Origin: Sarocladium kiliense | Taxonomy: Eukaryota > Ascomycota > Sordariomycetes > Hypocreales > Sarocladiaceae | Direction of reading: 5' to 3' | Assembly (NCBI GenBank): GCA_030734395.1 | Contig: JAUZTG010000023.1 | Location: 558,001 to 622,000, forward strand | DNA length: 64,000 nucleotides | Shown here: positions 33,361 through 45,078 of the stretch, in pieces | How positions within the stretch are numbered: the stretch's first letter is position 1 | Layout of the letters: each line of letters starts with the position of its first letter | Position numbers and translations under genes: made by a program | The notes under the pieces: generated by a model | What the model saw: the letters and a program-made list of their open reading frames with translations, nothing else | Told to the model about the DNA's origin: nothing | Databases searched by the model: none

Positions 33361-34359
33361 ATGGTGACCACTCGCTCCTCGACCACCACTGATGGGGTCT
33401 CTCCCGTCTCCCCACGCGCTCTCACAAACGGCTCCTCGCACTCTTCGTCAACCTCCTCGTCGCGTCGCTGGAAACATGCGCCAACGAATTGGACTCTTCT
33501 TTGGCTTGCGGTCTCACTCCCTCTTGTCGTCTGGGACTTCATCTATTGCCTCTTTCGTCCATGGACCATGCCTGGAGGCGCATGGCACTGGCCCATTTGG
33601 TCTCCTGTGAGTTGAATCTAATGTTCCAACATTCTCATTTGCAGGACATTAGCTCACACAGGGCAACAGTACGAGCTCTACGGCAGAGTGGATTACATCT
33701 ACGGCTGGCCAGCTTTCAACGAGGTTAACGGCTTCACCAGCGCGCAAGCCTTACTCAATGTTGTTGAGACAGCCATGTACGCTTACTACGCCTTCGTTTA
33801 CTTCGTAGATGGCAAGCCTGCCAAAGGCGCGTCCGCGTCATCCTGGACTGGGAAGAGCATTGAAGGCTCTGCGGCTGGGAGGGCTGCACTCGTCGGCTTC
33901 TCTGGCGCGGTGATGACGCTGTCCAAATCTGTGCTTTACTGTGAGTCTCCATGGGCGCAATACTCATCAGTAGCTTTGCCTGCGATTCAATAGATCGCAA
34001 AACTGACTCAACTGATGCATGCAGGGCTCAATGAGTACTTCAGCAACTATCGCAACATCGGCCACAACAGCCTCTCAGACCTCATTATTCTCTGGATCAT
34101 CCCGAAGTCAGTACCCCTAAGCGCATCATACCCGCGATCTCAAAATCCCAAACTCCCAAACATTTCTATGCCCAGTATTATGGACAGGAAGAAGCATTTT
34201 ATACTATCGCACTTAGTTACACACCTCGCAATCGAGCCACATACTGACAAAGAGTTTAGTGGTGCCTGGCTAGTCGGCTCCGGCTACATGACCATCTCCA
34301 TCAGCAACGACATTCTAAATGCCCTGTCCCTCGCTGCCGGTCATTCCAAGAGGGAATAA
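33361..34359 (+). CDS. Fungal multi-TM protein, EXPERA/EBP-like
   Basis: Four exons: 33361-33606, 33670-33940, 34025-34106 and 34260-34359; 232 aa. The N-terminal 38 residues are Ser/Thr-rich and soluble. About four to five hydrophobic helices follow, with conserved polar landmarks: WTLLWLAVSLPLVVWD, GRVDYIYGWPAFNE, a central NVVETAMYAYY helix, and LNEYFSNYRNIGHNSLSDL near residue 180. The layout of four helices with acidic residues inside the membrane recalls the EXPERA domain of sterol isomerases and TMEM97, but the match is tentative. I recall no experimental role for this fungal family. It is likely in the ER membrane. The third intron (153 bp) is long for this window, yet both its ends and the frame are consistent. 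Confidence 0.82.
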
Positions 34360-35164
34360 TTCACCCAAGCGACTCTTGAACGTCCATATATACTTTTTGA
34401 AAAGAAGTTCTGCCTGTTTCGTCAGTTTGATGCGGTGTGAGCGGCTCCGATTGGGCCAGGCTGCATGGCGTCGGTCAGCGTCAGCACTAAGATAGTATTT
34501 CGTTAGTTGTACCATCACGATCATTGATTTGATGTTGATGCATTATGGAGGCGATCGTCCTGTCGAATGGGGAGTTCATAGTCAGAATGAAGATAAATCA
34601 TCTTTCGCGAATCGCAGCTGATGTAGTAGCACGATGCACAGCGCGAATGTATTTTACCGGATATGCATGGTGTGTACAGGAACAACTTCCAAGACAATAA
34701 TGACATCCGCTACAACGGCTCCGGATCTGTTTCGTCATGACACGGGTGCATCTTCTTATGGGCATTTCTCATTGTTTTGTAATTTGACATATGCTGGTAT
34801 GCTGCGCTTGAAGCAGCGAACTTCCTCTAAGGGGGATGGGTGAGCGAAGGCTTTTCAGAACGAGATCACCAAGCTCTTCGCGTCTCGTGTGCAACTGGTC
34901 AACCGCGTTCATCTCCTACCTACTCCATCCATACTTTTGACCAATGCATATGCTTGCCTATCGAGAAGAAAGCGGCATAAATAACAAGAAAAAAAATGCA
35001 ATGTGTGCTTGCAAACCAATTGCAGGGTATCACGCCAAGGAAATAGAGGCAGGCCTTCCAAAAAGCCATCCAAAAACTGAACAAGGAAATGGGAACGAGC
35101 GTGTGTGCACGTCAGCGCTGTCATCTCACAATGCTTCATCCTCCTCCGTGAGAATCCTCGGCTC
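34360..35164. other. Convergent 3' spacer
   Basis: 805 bp between the stop codons of the EXPERA-like and DUF8004 genes. It should contain both 3' UTRs. No supported gene. Confidence 0.5.
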
Positions 35165-37793
35165 TCACTTGGTCTCCGTCAAGCCACCAAGCTCGGCATA
35201 CTGCCCCCAGGAGTCGCCCTTTCCATTCCTCCCAGAAACCTCAAGTCTGTCACGGTCTCCATCAAGCCATGACTGCATTGAAGCCCACTCAGCCTTCTCG
35301 TCTGTGACGAACGTCATTACATTCTCGCTGCTTTCTGATATACGTCTCGAAGTAGTTGTGGGGACGAAACTGCGTCGTCGGAGCTCTGACAGACGCTTCG
35401 TGGCTTTTCTCTGCAGGAAGCTGCTACTTCGTGACAAGCTTGGGGAAGTTAGATCCACAGCACTGGAATCAGTCGCTACCTCGTCTTCGAAGGGAGAACC
35501 AACGTCCATCGCCACGCTTAGCGGACGCGGGATAGAGCCTCTTCGCGCTGGAATGGACGGGATGATCATAGATACCACGTCCCGCCGCTTCGTAGGCACG
35601 TTCAACGGTGCAGGCATCGCTTCCCAATCGTGCTCCATGTCGCCAAAAGTCACGTCTGGGCTTGACGACTTCACCGAAGATGTCGGGGTATCGGAGCCAG
35701 ATTCGTCACCATCTGTTCCATCTGTCTTATCGAACACAGAGGCCACTGCTGACGTGGTGTTTGAAGCTGTTGAGTCGCTTCTGCTTGTCCATGAAGCGCT
35801 CGGGATGGGCTCCTGCTCACTGAGTTGGACCTCGTTGGTCCCATTGCCGTACCCAGGTACCACAATCTCGTGGTGCACGGTGCGGAGCGAGGGGTGGCTG
35901 GGTATTGGCGGTGCTGCAGCTGATTTGAAGAACATTATTGAGCGACGCTTGGTCAGACTCAAGGCTCTTGACAGAGAATTCGACCGCGCTACGGGTGCGG
36001 TAACGGCCACCAGGCCCGAGCTCTCTTTGGTCGAACCGGTGTCTTCTTTATGTGTTAAAGCGAAGTAGTCGATGTCAGGCTTGATCTCGATCTTATGCTC
36101 GAGTAATTGTGGTCGTGTGTCAGGTGTGCCCACAAGTGATGAGGCTCTGACCATGTCTGTTTGGCTTCGGACTAGGAAGCCGATTTCGTGTTGTTGATCC
36201 CATGTCGGTAAGAGGTCAGTCGAGATCGATAGATGGTACGCCGCTTCGAGGTCATCTTGAACTTCGAGAGGTTCCTCGGTGACCTTCCGCAGGACTTGGT
36301 ACACAGCATAGACCAGTAACCATCGTACTTTGCGAGCGTCGATCAAGGAGACCTTCTCGTGCTTATCGGCTTTATTCGGAGCGAGGATGGTGTCCTCCTC
36401 GAACCGTCGGTAGGCGCAGACAAGCTCGTTGCTGAAGAATTCCCGCTTCCAGTTCGTCGCCTTGATCAACGCGGTATGTTCCAACAGTCGTTGGTCGGGC
36501 TTCGTGCGCCCACCACGAGGTAGCCATGATATCCGCCTTGACGACTGTGAATCAGGGACATAAGGTAGTAGAGGCAAAGGATGCTCGAGCGAGACATGCT
36601 TGTGTGCCTCGTCGAAGTCCTGTACGAGCTGTAACGTGCAGATGCCACCAACAGCAATCGTCGGCATGGTCTCGGATGTATCGTAACCGTTGTCAACCAG
36701 GAGCTCGTAAAGCGCCTCGAAATCCTCACGCATCATTCGGAACAAGTTTGAATCGAAGAGCCGTGGGGGGTAGTAGCCAAGTTGCGTAGTGTAAAATCCC
36801 ATGAGGAAACTGCGGAAGCGCTCAAGATGCGCACGAGGGCCAGCTGGGAGACCAATATACGTATCTGAGAGCTCATCGTCGAGGAAATTCCGGAGGATAT
36901 CCGAGGCCCGAAAAAGCCTGTCGTCCATGTCCTTTCGCAATGTCCGCAAGAGCTTTTTCATGCCAGGATCGATGTGCTACATCATGTTAGCCTTTGACTG
37001 GACTGGTGATCATCATCCTTGACTTACCAGATACTCGGAGCTGGAGTGTAGGCGTTCATTCATACCCACGCAATGCGACATAGCTCGCACATAAAGCTCT
37101 CGCATCTGAAAATGGTCGGCAAAGTAAGCCATTGCCAGAGCATGATCAGGGCTCCCCGTCAAGTTCAAATAGCCAGCTTGGTCGAGATACTCCATAAGAT
37201 CCGAAACATTGTCGCCTAGGCCAGATCGGAACTCATGCATGCTGTTCAAAAGACCGATTACAGCTTGGCCAAGATGTAAACCCACAAGCGGCTGTCCAAA
37301 GACCCACGCAAACAAGTTCCGAGTAGCAAGGTGGTACTGCAACGTTTGCTCCTTATTCGCCAAAGCTCCGGGGGCTATGTATAGCTCGATGGTTTTCGAC
37401 GGTTCGGTCCGCTCCAGTCGTCTCATCTCGCGGGGTGTTCGAGGTCGAGATCCGTCGGTGGATAGAAAGCGTGCAATCAAGGGAAAGCACTGGGCATCAA
37501 CCAAAGCTGAGAAGGGAACCTTGAACGATGGTCCCCTCTTCGAATGCCCTTTGCCATAGAGGTGAACAAGGCAGTTGCCATCGCGGAACCATAACTCTGG
37601 GTCCTGTAGATGCTCAGTCAGCTGAAAGCTTCCCAGGCTCATTTGGGACAATACATACTCTGCGCAGGCAATCCCATTCCCCGCAACTTCTAGAAACTCC
37701 ATCCCATCGCTTGACCTTGACGGCACCAATCGCACGTCGATCCAGGAATGCACCCAGTTGGCGGCCTTGAGGGGCCATGTATGCAGTCGCCAT
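35165..37793 (-). CDS. DUF8004-type fungal protein
   Basis: Three exons on the minus strand: 37793-37659, 37603-37028 and 36976-35165; 840 aa, phase 0 introns of 55 and 51 bp. The start at 37793 is chosen because exon 1 joins to give EWDCLRRDPELWF, a block conserved in this fungal family; the open frame of exon 2 itself continues upstream but lacks that block. The N-terminal 440 residues are the conserved region, with CLVHLYGKGHSKRGPSFKVP and a helical middle part (LGYYPPRLFD, IDARKVRWLLVYAVYQVLR). The C-terminal 400 residues are Ser/Thr/Pro-rich and disordered, with several R-R-x-S sites that could be phosphorylated. No TM segment or signal peptide. Function is unknown. The Pfam label is from memory of the family's appearance. 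Confidence 0.88.
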
Positions 37794-40700
37794 GCTATCT
37801 CAACCGATACAAAGGATTGGAAATCCTTTCAGCCTGCTGGATACAAAGGCAAAGGTAATGACAAGATCCGATGATGTTGCCAGATGCCAGTTCCTCCTCG
37901 GAACACCAATTGCAGGGCGCCTGTGAGGCACAATCCCCGGTGATGCCGTGACAGCGTGCTGGCTAAAGCAGTTTCACAGCCTGGGTTGGGATTCAGCGGC
38001 AGCGCGTCAAGCACTCCTCTGATTACCGCCTTAAAGAGCAAATGCTCACCATGATGACCGCGAAGCACTACCCACCAGGCAGATGTGCAGGAAGGATGAG
38101 GAAGAAATCAACTCCTTTGTGAGAGCTGCGTCAACGATCGGAAGATCCCACGCGGCCTAAGATGAGCTGACGGTTGGTGCTTAGGAAAGCCAGGCTCAAG
38201 AAATGCCCAGTCGAGCTCCGGTGCTTAGCTAGTTTAGAGGGCGGAAGGTTGTCTGAGAGCTGGCCATGCACGTCTAGAAGAGGCGTAAGCCATGTCTCAC
38301 TATTGGGCCAGTGAAGTCAGAGCCAACGGCGGTAGTGCGACGTCGAAGCCAGACGAGCACGGATCACCGTGTCGGCACCCATCAACGGGCGGTCAGAGCT
38401 TCGAACAGCCTGGATCAGCGACGAAATGCATTGTGAGCTGGCCCTGGACAACGACCATGTCGTGATAACATGGCACTGCTGAAAGGTGCATGGGGCTACC
38501 GACCACACCATCGCTATCTGGTGAGATGAGCATCGCCAACGAACAGGGGTCCTGGCCCACCAAGCCACACTCTGGACAGATTGGGGTCCAGGCTCAAGCT
38601 ATTGACGTTCTGGGGGGGTCAGCTCTTCTCTTTGGTCTTTACTGGCACCTGTTGAGCGCTTCTGGAGCGGTCGAGGACCGTATCGCCACCGTTTGGTCGG
38701 TAAACGCGATGCATGGGCTGCTTCTAGAGCTGAGACCATTGATTCAGACTTTCTCGAGGATCAACTCGGCCGAAGGCAAGAAGATTAGGGACAATTCCTT
38801 GCAGCGACCGGCCCTGTCCTTGACGCCATCGGGTGATCTCCTTTGTGATCGGGGTCTGGCATTGGGGTGTGCCCGAGTAAGGCTAGACCTGTCGCTGTCC
38901 TTAATGCCATTGAGATCACGTGATGCCTTCTGGCAGAATTATGCAGCGTTATGCAATCATTTGGCTCTACCGCTTGCTCCAGCGTTCTTTGCGGTGCCCA
39001 GTGGCTGCTCAAGCAACTCCACTTGACACGAAATTCGCCATCTTGTTTGTATGTGTTGTTGGATTTGATCCTCTAGCGATTTGGGCGGTCTGGTTTGCAG
39101 ATGCTGAGGTGAGACTAAAGCCGGGAACATTGGAACTTGAAGGTGAAGCAGGAATGGTGTTCAAGGGCCTTACGAGGGCATCTTGACGCACCGTTTAGAT
39201 ACCCTTCTTCCAATGTCTCATGTCGTAGAACGTCAGACATTATCGAGCGACACTGTCAGGACCTAAACGGCATCCATGCAAAAGTATCTTCACTCGCGCC
39301 TGGGTGCGTTCAATTGCCGGTGCAGATGAGCCAGTGCTCACATTGTGGCTTCATCTTACAGTCAAATTCCCCTTATCAATCTATACTAGCCTGAACTCGC
39401 CGTCCTTTCACTTGCATAGGCGTCATACGTTCCACAAGTCTGTCACTCCGCTAAAGAAGCTTGGTCCTCGTCGACAGTGACTTTCTCAGGCGGGCTCAAA
39501 TATAACTTTTGGGCAGCGAAGCTCCACGAACTATACTTCGATATCGATGCGGACTTTGAAGCATCCGCGATTCTGTCAGCAAACATCGATCAGGCCTTCG
39601 AGACAGACTTTTTGTACCAACTGGGTGAGCTGTCTTTCTCCCTTATCGATGTTCCTTAGATCATTGCTTTGAGACCGGGCGTTGCATTTGGTCTGTCTGC
39701 TGGGATGGAGTCCTTGAAGGCCACGGATTTACGAGCCGGTGTTAATGTGTCCCTCCATCGCGGAGCATTGTGTACCTGTATGACCTTCACCTGTAAATTT
39801 TACAGCTTTTATTTCAACTTTTTTATTTTAATAAGTAGCATTGCGCCTTGCTGCTCTCAACCTTGTCGCATGACTGTAAAAACAATCGAGAATGGTGCAT
39901 CTCTCAAGACTGTTTGTCGACATAGGAAGAGGAATTATGCATAACCGGACAATTTGGATACCTTAAAGCGGCAATACTTTTGGCGAGGATGGACATCCTT
40001 TCCAGGCGCACGGTGGCCCATCAAAGCTGCGGTGGTGTCAGGCCTGGTGGAGCTACTTCACGGCTGGCCCACGAGCCGTCTCCATGCCCCGTTCATGATT
40101 TTCCTAGGTCCCTGGGCTGATCTCCCTGTGCGTCAATGATGCCCCGTTGGCGTCATTTGACGGTCTGTGTCCGCTTCAACAGACGCTCTGAGCAATTGGC
40201 GAGATCACCGGGTTGGGCTGCAATGTTCTGCAAAATAGCAGAGCCTGCAGCCACATCAATGCAGATCTGAAGCTGAAGGCCTCTTCAGTACGTGGCTGAA
40301 GATAGCACTGGCACCACGTCACGAAGGAGGGTCGGGGAAAGGGCAAGAGGGCTGCGGCGCTCCGGCAGCCGGGTTGCAACGAATTGGCGATCGTGGCAAT
40401 GAGGGAGGTCTTGCTCCCTGCCGTGGATTGCGGATCGCGGAATCCTGCGTCAGTGTCTTTCGGGACATTTGCTGGAACAGGGCAGGCTGGAATTGCCGTG
40501 GGCAGTACTACAGCTTGTGCCTACCCAAGGAATTCCGCCAATACCTCACAGACTCCGGTGAGATTGGATGTTGCACGAAGTTCGAGCCTCGTATTAGGCC
40601 ATCGGATTCGGAACCAGTGCAGATAGTGGGCTGCGCGTGGCATGAACGCAAGTCAGCTGTATGCATAATGTCCGCCACTGGTGGCTTCGAGAGTTGATTC

Positions 40701-40910
40701 GAGAGTGGTCTAGTGGTCAGCCATCGATCGTCAGCCCACTGCACCTGGACAATATGGAGAAACCGCTGTGCTGCTTTGCAGTAGACCCCATGCCAATTAC
40801 AAAGGATTCATGGAGCAGGACACGCGAGACGTGCTAAGCTTTGTCCGATCCGGAACATCATGAAGCTGTTCGGGTCTTCGTGTACCATCGGTGAGGAAGA
40901 ACTGAAAGTT

Positions 40911-40922
40911 GATCACGTGATC
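40911..40922. promoter_or_regulatory. 12-bp palindrome GATCACGTGATC
   Basis: A perfect palindrome with a CACGTG core, 130 bp upstream of the dynactin p62 start codon. It is the kind of site bound by bHLH (Cbf1-like) or bZIP dimers. A tandem 10-mer CTCACCGAGC repeated at 40951-40970 lies between it and the gene. Regulatory use is inferred from position and symmetry. Confidence 0.4.
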
Positions 40923-40950
40923 GCTCACCGACTAAGCTCCACTTAAGCTC

Positions 40951-40970
40951 CTCACCGAGCCTCACCGAGC
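40951..40970. repeat. Tandem 10-bp repeat (CTCACCGAGC x2)
   Basis: Two perfect head-to-tail copies in the 5' region of the dynactin p62 gene. A partial third copy (GCTCACCGA) occurs at 40923-40931. Confidence 0.75.
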
Positions 40971-41051
40971 CAGGGAGGTTTTGGAGCTCCAATCCCAGAC
41001 CGCGTCTCTGCACCTTATTCCTGTGCAGTTGATGGAAATGTAGCTCTTACA

Positions 41052-42812
41052 ATGGCTCTCCCACTCCCCTTCTCTTACATACAGTGTCCTTGTTCCGACC
41101 AAGCAGAATTTGGCCACGATGACGACACTCAAGAGGAAGACGTCGCCGAAGATGACGAGCGAACATTCGACCCCCGAGCCCCGCGCTCCAACTACAGTCT
41201 CTTTCCGCTCGAGCATCTTATGTACTGCGAGGACTGCCAGCAAATAAGATGCCCGCGATGCGTTAGTGAGGAGATCGTGACTTTCTACTGTCCTGCCTGC
41301 CTTATGGAGGTACCTAGCAGCACCCAGCGCAGCGAAGGCAACAGGTAGGCGCCCAAGTTCTGGCATCGGCATTCCAGTCGCTTACCCCGCGACTCTTCCA
41401 GATGCACGAGGAGCTGTTATCAATGTCCGAATTGTATAGCACCATTGCAAGTCAGCGCCCTTCAAACGAATCCCGAAGCCGCTTTACTCGGCGCAGAGAG
41501 CAACCCGGCAGCATCACAAGGTCCATACGCTTTGATATGTACATATTGCAACTGGACCTCAACCGAGGTCGGAATCGAGTTCGACCGACCAAGTGGTATA
41601 CACTCTCAACTGGCAAAGCTGCAAAACGGAGGGCAGCCGAGATTGACGGCTAAGGATGTCAAGGATCGGCGCAACAAGAACCCAGACGAGCCAATACTGC
41701 CAGACGAACAGGTCGATGCTGAGATGCAATTCGCGAACTTGAGGGACTTCTATCAGAACCAGCTGGGCGACCCGAAGTCTCCTATGGGGGGGATGTCTTT
41801 GGGTGATAATATGGGGTTCTCCTCGCCGGCTGCATTGTCGCGGATAATGTCCCTCTACACAGGGCGCGGGCAGCAGGGTGACCGTGCACAGCATGGTCCG
41901 CCCGACTCCATGCGCGAATCTCGAAATACAGAAGAGGGCTTGAAGCTAGCTCAGCTCGATGAGTCAAGCTCCATCAAGAAGCTCCTGAGCGCGGACTGGG
42001 ACACCACCCTGAACAAGGAGCAACGATCCTTGCAGCTCGAGCAAACACGGTTCCAGGAGGACATGCGGCCGATCCCGTGTTTATTACGTACCAAGCGCTC
42101 GAAAAGATGTCCGATCTGCCGTCACATCATAACGAAACCCGAAAACAAGGTGACTTCCACGCGATTTAAGATCCGTTTGGTTGCCAAGTCATACATTCCT
42201 ACCATTAGTATCCGCCCATTGCATCCGACGGCAGCGCCGGTGCCTGTGACATCAAGACCCATGGCACCGGAGGAAGAACTCTTGAAACCACTGAAGACAT
42301 ATCAATATGTGGTAACATTCAAAAATCCACTCTTCGACAACGTCAAAGTCACGCTGGCGGCCCCGAACAAGACGCCTGGGCGATTTTCAAGCACGGTCAC
42401 TGTGCTGTGTCCGCAATTTGAAATTGATGCGAACATCGACATGTGGGACGACGCTCTGCGAGACGATTCAGCAGACAACAAAAGGAAAGGCGACGAGAGC
42501 AACGGCCAGGCTGCAGCGGGCAAGGTTTGGGAACGAGGCCGCAACTGGGTCAGCATTATTGTAGAGGTGGTCCCTCCATCGCTTCGGACAGAACACCTGG
42601 ACTTGACAATGGCAAAGGATGCTGTTGTTGACAAGAGCCCGCTGAAGGATGGTGAAGACATAGTTGAGATACCCATGTTTGTGCGGTTGGAATGGGAGGC
42701 AGATGCGCAACATGAAGTGGGCAGTGCACCTGGGAAGGATAAGGACGCAAGAGAAAAGAGAGAGCTGGCATATTGGTGTGTGCTCGGCGTAGGGCGAGTT
42801 AGTCGTGAATAG
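41052..42812 (+). CDS. ro-2: Dynactin subunit p62 (DCTN4 / RO-2 type)
   Basis: Two exons, 41052-41344 and 41402-42812, with a 57-bp intron splitting an Arg codon; 567 aa. p62 sits at the pointed end of the dynactin filament and helps dynein carry nuclei and vesicles along microtubules. The N-terminal part has the family's paired Cys motifs: CPCSDQ near residue 12, CEDCQQIRCPRC at about 59-70, CPAC near 82 and, just after the junction, CYQCPNC and CTYC. Another zinc-type pair, CPIC, follows in the middle part near the KRSKR stretch. The C-terminal half is beta-rich with conserved YVVTFKNPLFD and FVRLEWE blocks. The symbol follows the Neurospora ropy gene. Convergent with the eS7 gene (206 bp). 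Confidence 0.92.
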
Positions 42813-43018
42813 TTACACATGCAGATACCCCCTTCAGCGAAACATTCACATTATGGCACAGTGGACAGTAATGATTGGATCTGGAATATGACTTTTGATC
42901 ATGCCAACAGCTTCATTTCCATTGAAAGCTATTTCTCAAAGACGCCAAGCCCTATTTTTAAAAACCCATAATGCATCTTCAACACATACCCCAAAGACCT
43001 TCACATGTCATGACACGT

Positions 43019-44020
43019 TTAGAACTCAGAGGCGCTGCTCTGGGGGAACTCGAAGTTGACGTTGCGGCCTGTGAGGCGGCGGTAGACCTCGGAGTAGGTG
43101 TCGAGCCTGTAGTCAACACCACCACGCTCCTTCTCGTCAAGGATGACCTTGAGGAGCTTGCTGCCGTCCTCCTTGGTGCGGATGCGCTTGCCAACGATCT
43201 CGACGGGGTAGGTGAGGTCGGCAAGGATGGCGTCGTGGACAGCGGTGAGTGTGCGGGAACGGGGACGCTTCTGTTTCTGGGTGTTGCGAGAGCGGGCAGA
43301 GCGCTTGGGGCGGGGGAGGATACGGCGCGAGGCGAGGATCAGGACATGGCGGTCAGAGAACTTCTTCTCGAGCTCACGGGTGAGGCTGAGATTTCTGTCA
43401 GTATAGTTCGGGTATCTATGATCCAATTCGTAAAACTTACCGCTGCTGGACGCGGTGGAAGCCGGTCAGGGAAGGGACGGGGACAAAGATGACAATAGCC
43501 TTCTTGCCGTGGCCAACTTCGATCTATTCAAGACCCAAAGTCAGCATGCGAGCTCCAGGACAAAACCTTGGACCGCTTCCCGTCCTGTTCCACAGAAGTC
43601 AATTATACTCCGGTCGATTCGCGAGCCACTTATCCCCATGCTTAGAGCGTTCGGTCTGCGTCAAGGCGCACCGATATTCTCAGAAACCACTTGACGAATT
43701 TCTCCAACGTGGGTATTGGTCGTTCGCATGGGGACTTCGAAGCCGACACGTCGTCGCCATCGTTCTTGTCTTATGGTGGGAACAGGAACTCGAAAGGTCC
43801 TCCAAGTATGTATGTGATGTTTCTTCCTCCATCCAAACATCATTCAAGGGCATCTCACCTCACGAGCGGAGACGATCTGCAGAGGGCGCAGAGCGACCTT
43901 GAGGTCGGCGGTGTTGGTCTCGAGGTCGTAGAGAGCCTGAGCAATGTTCTGCTCAAGCTCGGAGGGGTTCTGCCTCGAGGGGCTGTTGGGGGCGATCTTG
44001 TTCAGGGCCTGGGCGCTCAT
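43019..44020 (-). CDS. rps7: 40S ribosomal protein eS7
   Basis: Three exons on the minus strand: 44020-43859, 43523-43441 and 43385-43019; 203 aa, normal for eS7. It is a component of the small ribosomal subunit in the cytosol. Diagnostic blocks: SELEQNIAQALYDLE near residue 20, KKAIVIFVPVPSLTGFHRVQ at about 60-79, LTRELEKKFSDRHV, and the basic RRILPRPKRSARSRNTQKQK. The C-terminus keeps VDYRLDTYSEVYRRLTGR. The first intron is 335 bp, far longer than others here, as is common in fungal ribosomal-protein genes. Upstream lie two ACCCTA motifs and a CACGTG that could be ribosomal-protein promoter elements. The start at 44020 is the first ATG giving the canonical MSAQALNK beginning. Confidence 0.97.
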
Positions 44021-44130
44021 CTTGACTGCTTTGACGTGGATGATGTCGAAGGTATCGGGATGGGGGTCGAGAGTCGGACTTTGGTCTTGATGCGACTTTG
44101 ACAATTTTTTGGTTAATGGGGGGTTTCCGT

Positions 44131-44219
44131 ACCCTAGTGGGTCAAATCACGTGGGTGGGGGGCTTGAGCTCACCTGGGTTGCTCGAGGGCCCATGTCAGC
44201 AACCTGGCCACCCTAAACC
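44131..44219 (-). promoter_or_regulatory. Candidate eS7 promoter elements (ACCCTA x2, CACGTG)
   Basis: ACCCTA occurs at 44131-44136 and within ACCCTAAACC at 44210-44219. CACGTG is at 44148-44153. TTAGGG-type (Tbf1/HomolE-like) motifs are known in ribosomal-protein promoters of several ascomycetes. The positions, 110-200 bp upstream of the start codon, are suitable. Inference only. Confidence 0.4.
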
Positions 44220-44220
44220 T

Positions 44221-45078
44221 CATGCGACGGCCTTCCTCGACGATTTCGGTGATCCCATTTTGCCTTGCAAACGGGAAATAAGTCATTAATAGCAGGATGA
44301 GAAGATCGTGGCTTTATTTGTTGTGAATAGTCTCACGCTCCTTATGCCTGGTTCTTCTGAGCTGGGTGCGGTACTCTGTCATAGCGATGATGTTCGCTGC
44401 TCCGGCCAAACTGTCACAGCCATAGGAGTAAGTGTCGCCCGCTTTTGACAGAACCGTATGGTGTAGTGATCGTATTGATATATCGGACTTGTCTACCTCA
44501 AGTATGACCTAAATGTGGCCATTATGCTCGTCAACAACCCATTCTTCTTCTTGAGGGGAAGCCAGGCAACTACAAAGGTCTGATGGGTGAACTAGCACCG
44601 TCTGAAACTGGTAATGTCAAATTGAGTGTGGCAGTACTTCACCTTAGGTACCTCGATCTGGGACTGAGATCATAGAATCTTTCACGCTGATGGAAGATGG
44701 CTAAGGTACCTTGCCTGACGGCTGTCGACCAGTGGCCGAGATGCCGAACAGAAAAGAGCTCCTCAACCGGTGATGAGCGCAGGGAAGGAAGGAGCGCCTG
44801 TTCTTCACCACGTACCTGCCACAGGTAGCTCCTTCCTCGTGGTGCCCTGCTCTGAAGACCATGGAACTCCTCTTTTGTTCTCGACGTCTCTCTGGTCTGC
44901 TCATCTCCCTGGATCTGTCCTCTACAAGGTTTGCCTGGTCTTTGGAGCTTCATTCTCAACTGTCCGTTTGGAAGATCTCGCGACTCAAGATTTTGGCAAC
45001 GAACACATTCCATCAACTCGTAGCCATCCATTACTGTTGCCTGCTTATCACCAGATCTATCATCAACGGTCCTCCAGC
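44221..45078. other. Divergent promoter spacer, remainder
   Basis: The rest of the 1.06-kb spacer between the eS7 and WSC genes. No supported gene. The right end is the 5' leader of the WSC gene. Confidence 0.45.

Larger units (their letters stand above)
37794..41051. other. Longest gene-poor stretch, 3.3 kb
   Basis: No supported gene. The 178-codon plus frame at 38490-39026 has no recognisable features. Two CACGTG palindromes occur: ATCACGTGAT at 38915-38924 and GATCACGTGATC at 40911-40922. A degenerate direct repeat around CTGTCCTTGACGCCAT / CTGTCCTTAATGCCAT lies near 38810-38910. Confidence 0.45.

Noticed and set aside
34944..36068. 374-codon plus-strand open frame
   Set aside because: It lies antisense to the Ser/Thr-rich tail of the DUF8004 gene; low-complexity coding sequence often leaves the other strand open.
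38490..39026. 178-codon plus-strand open frame
   Set aside because: No recognisable feature and no supporting splice or promoter context. It overlaps degenerate direct repeats.
40684..40725. A-box-like TGGTCTAGTGGTCAG, possible tRNA
   Set aside because: No B box or acceptor pairing follows.
43524..43858. Possible C/D snoRNA in the 335-bp first intron of eS7
   Set aside because: Only an imperfect C box and CTGA boxes at unsuitable distances were found. Long first introns are normal for ribosomal-protein genes.
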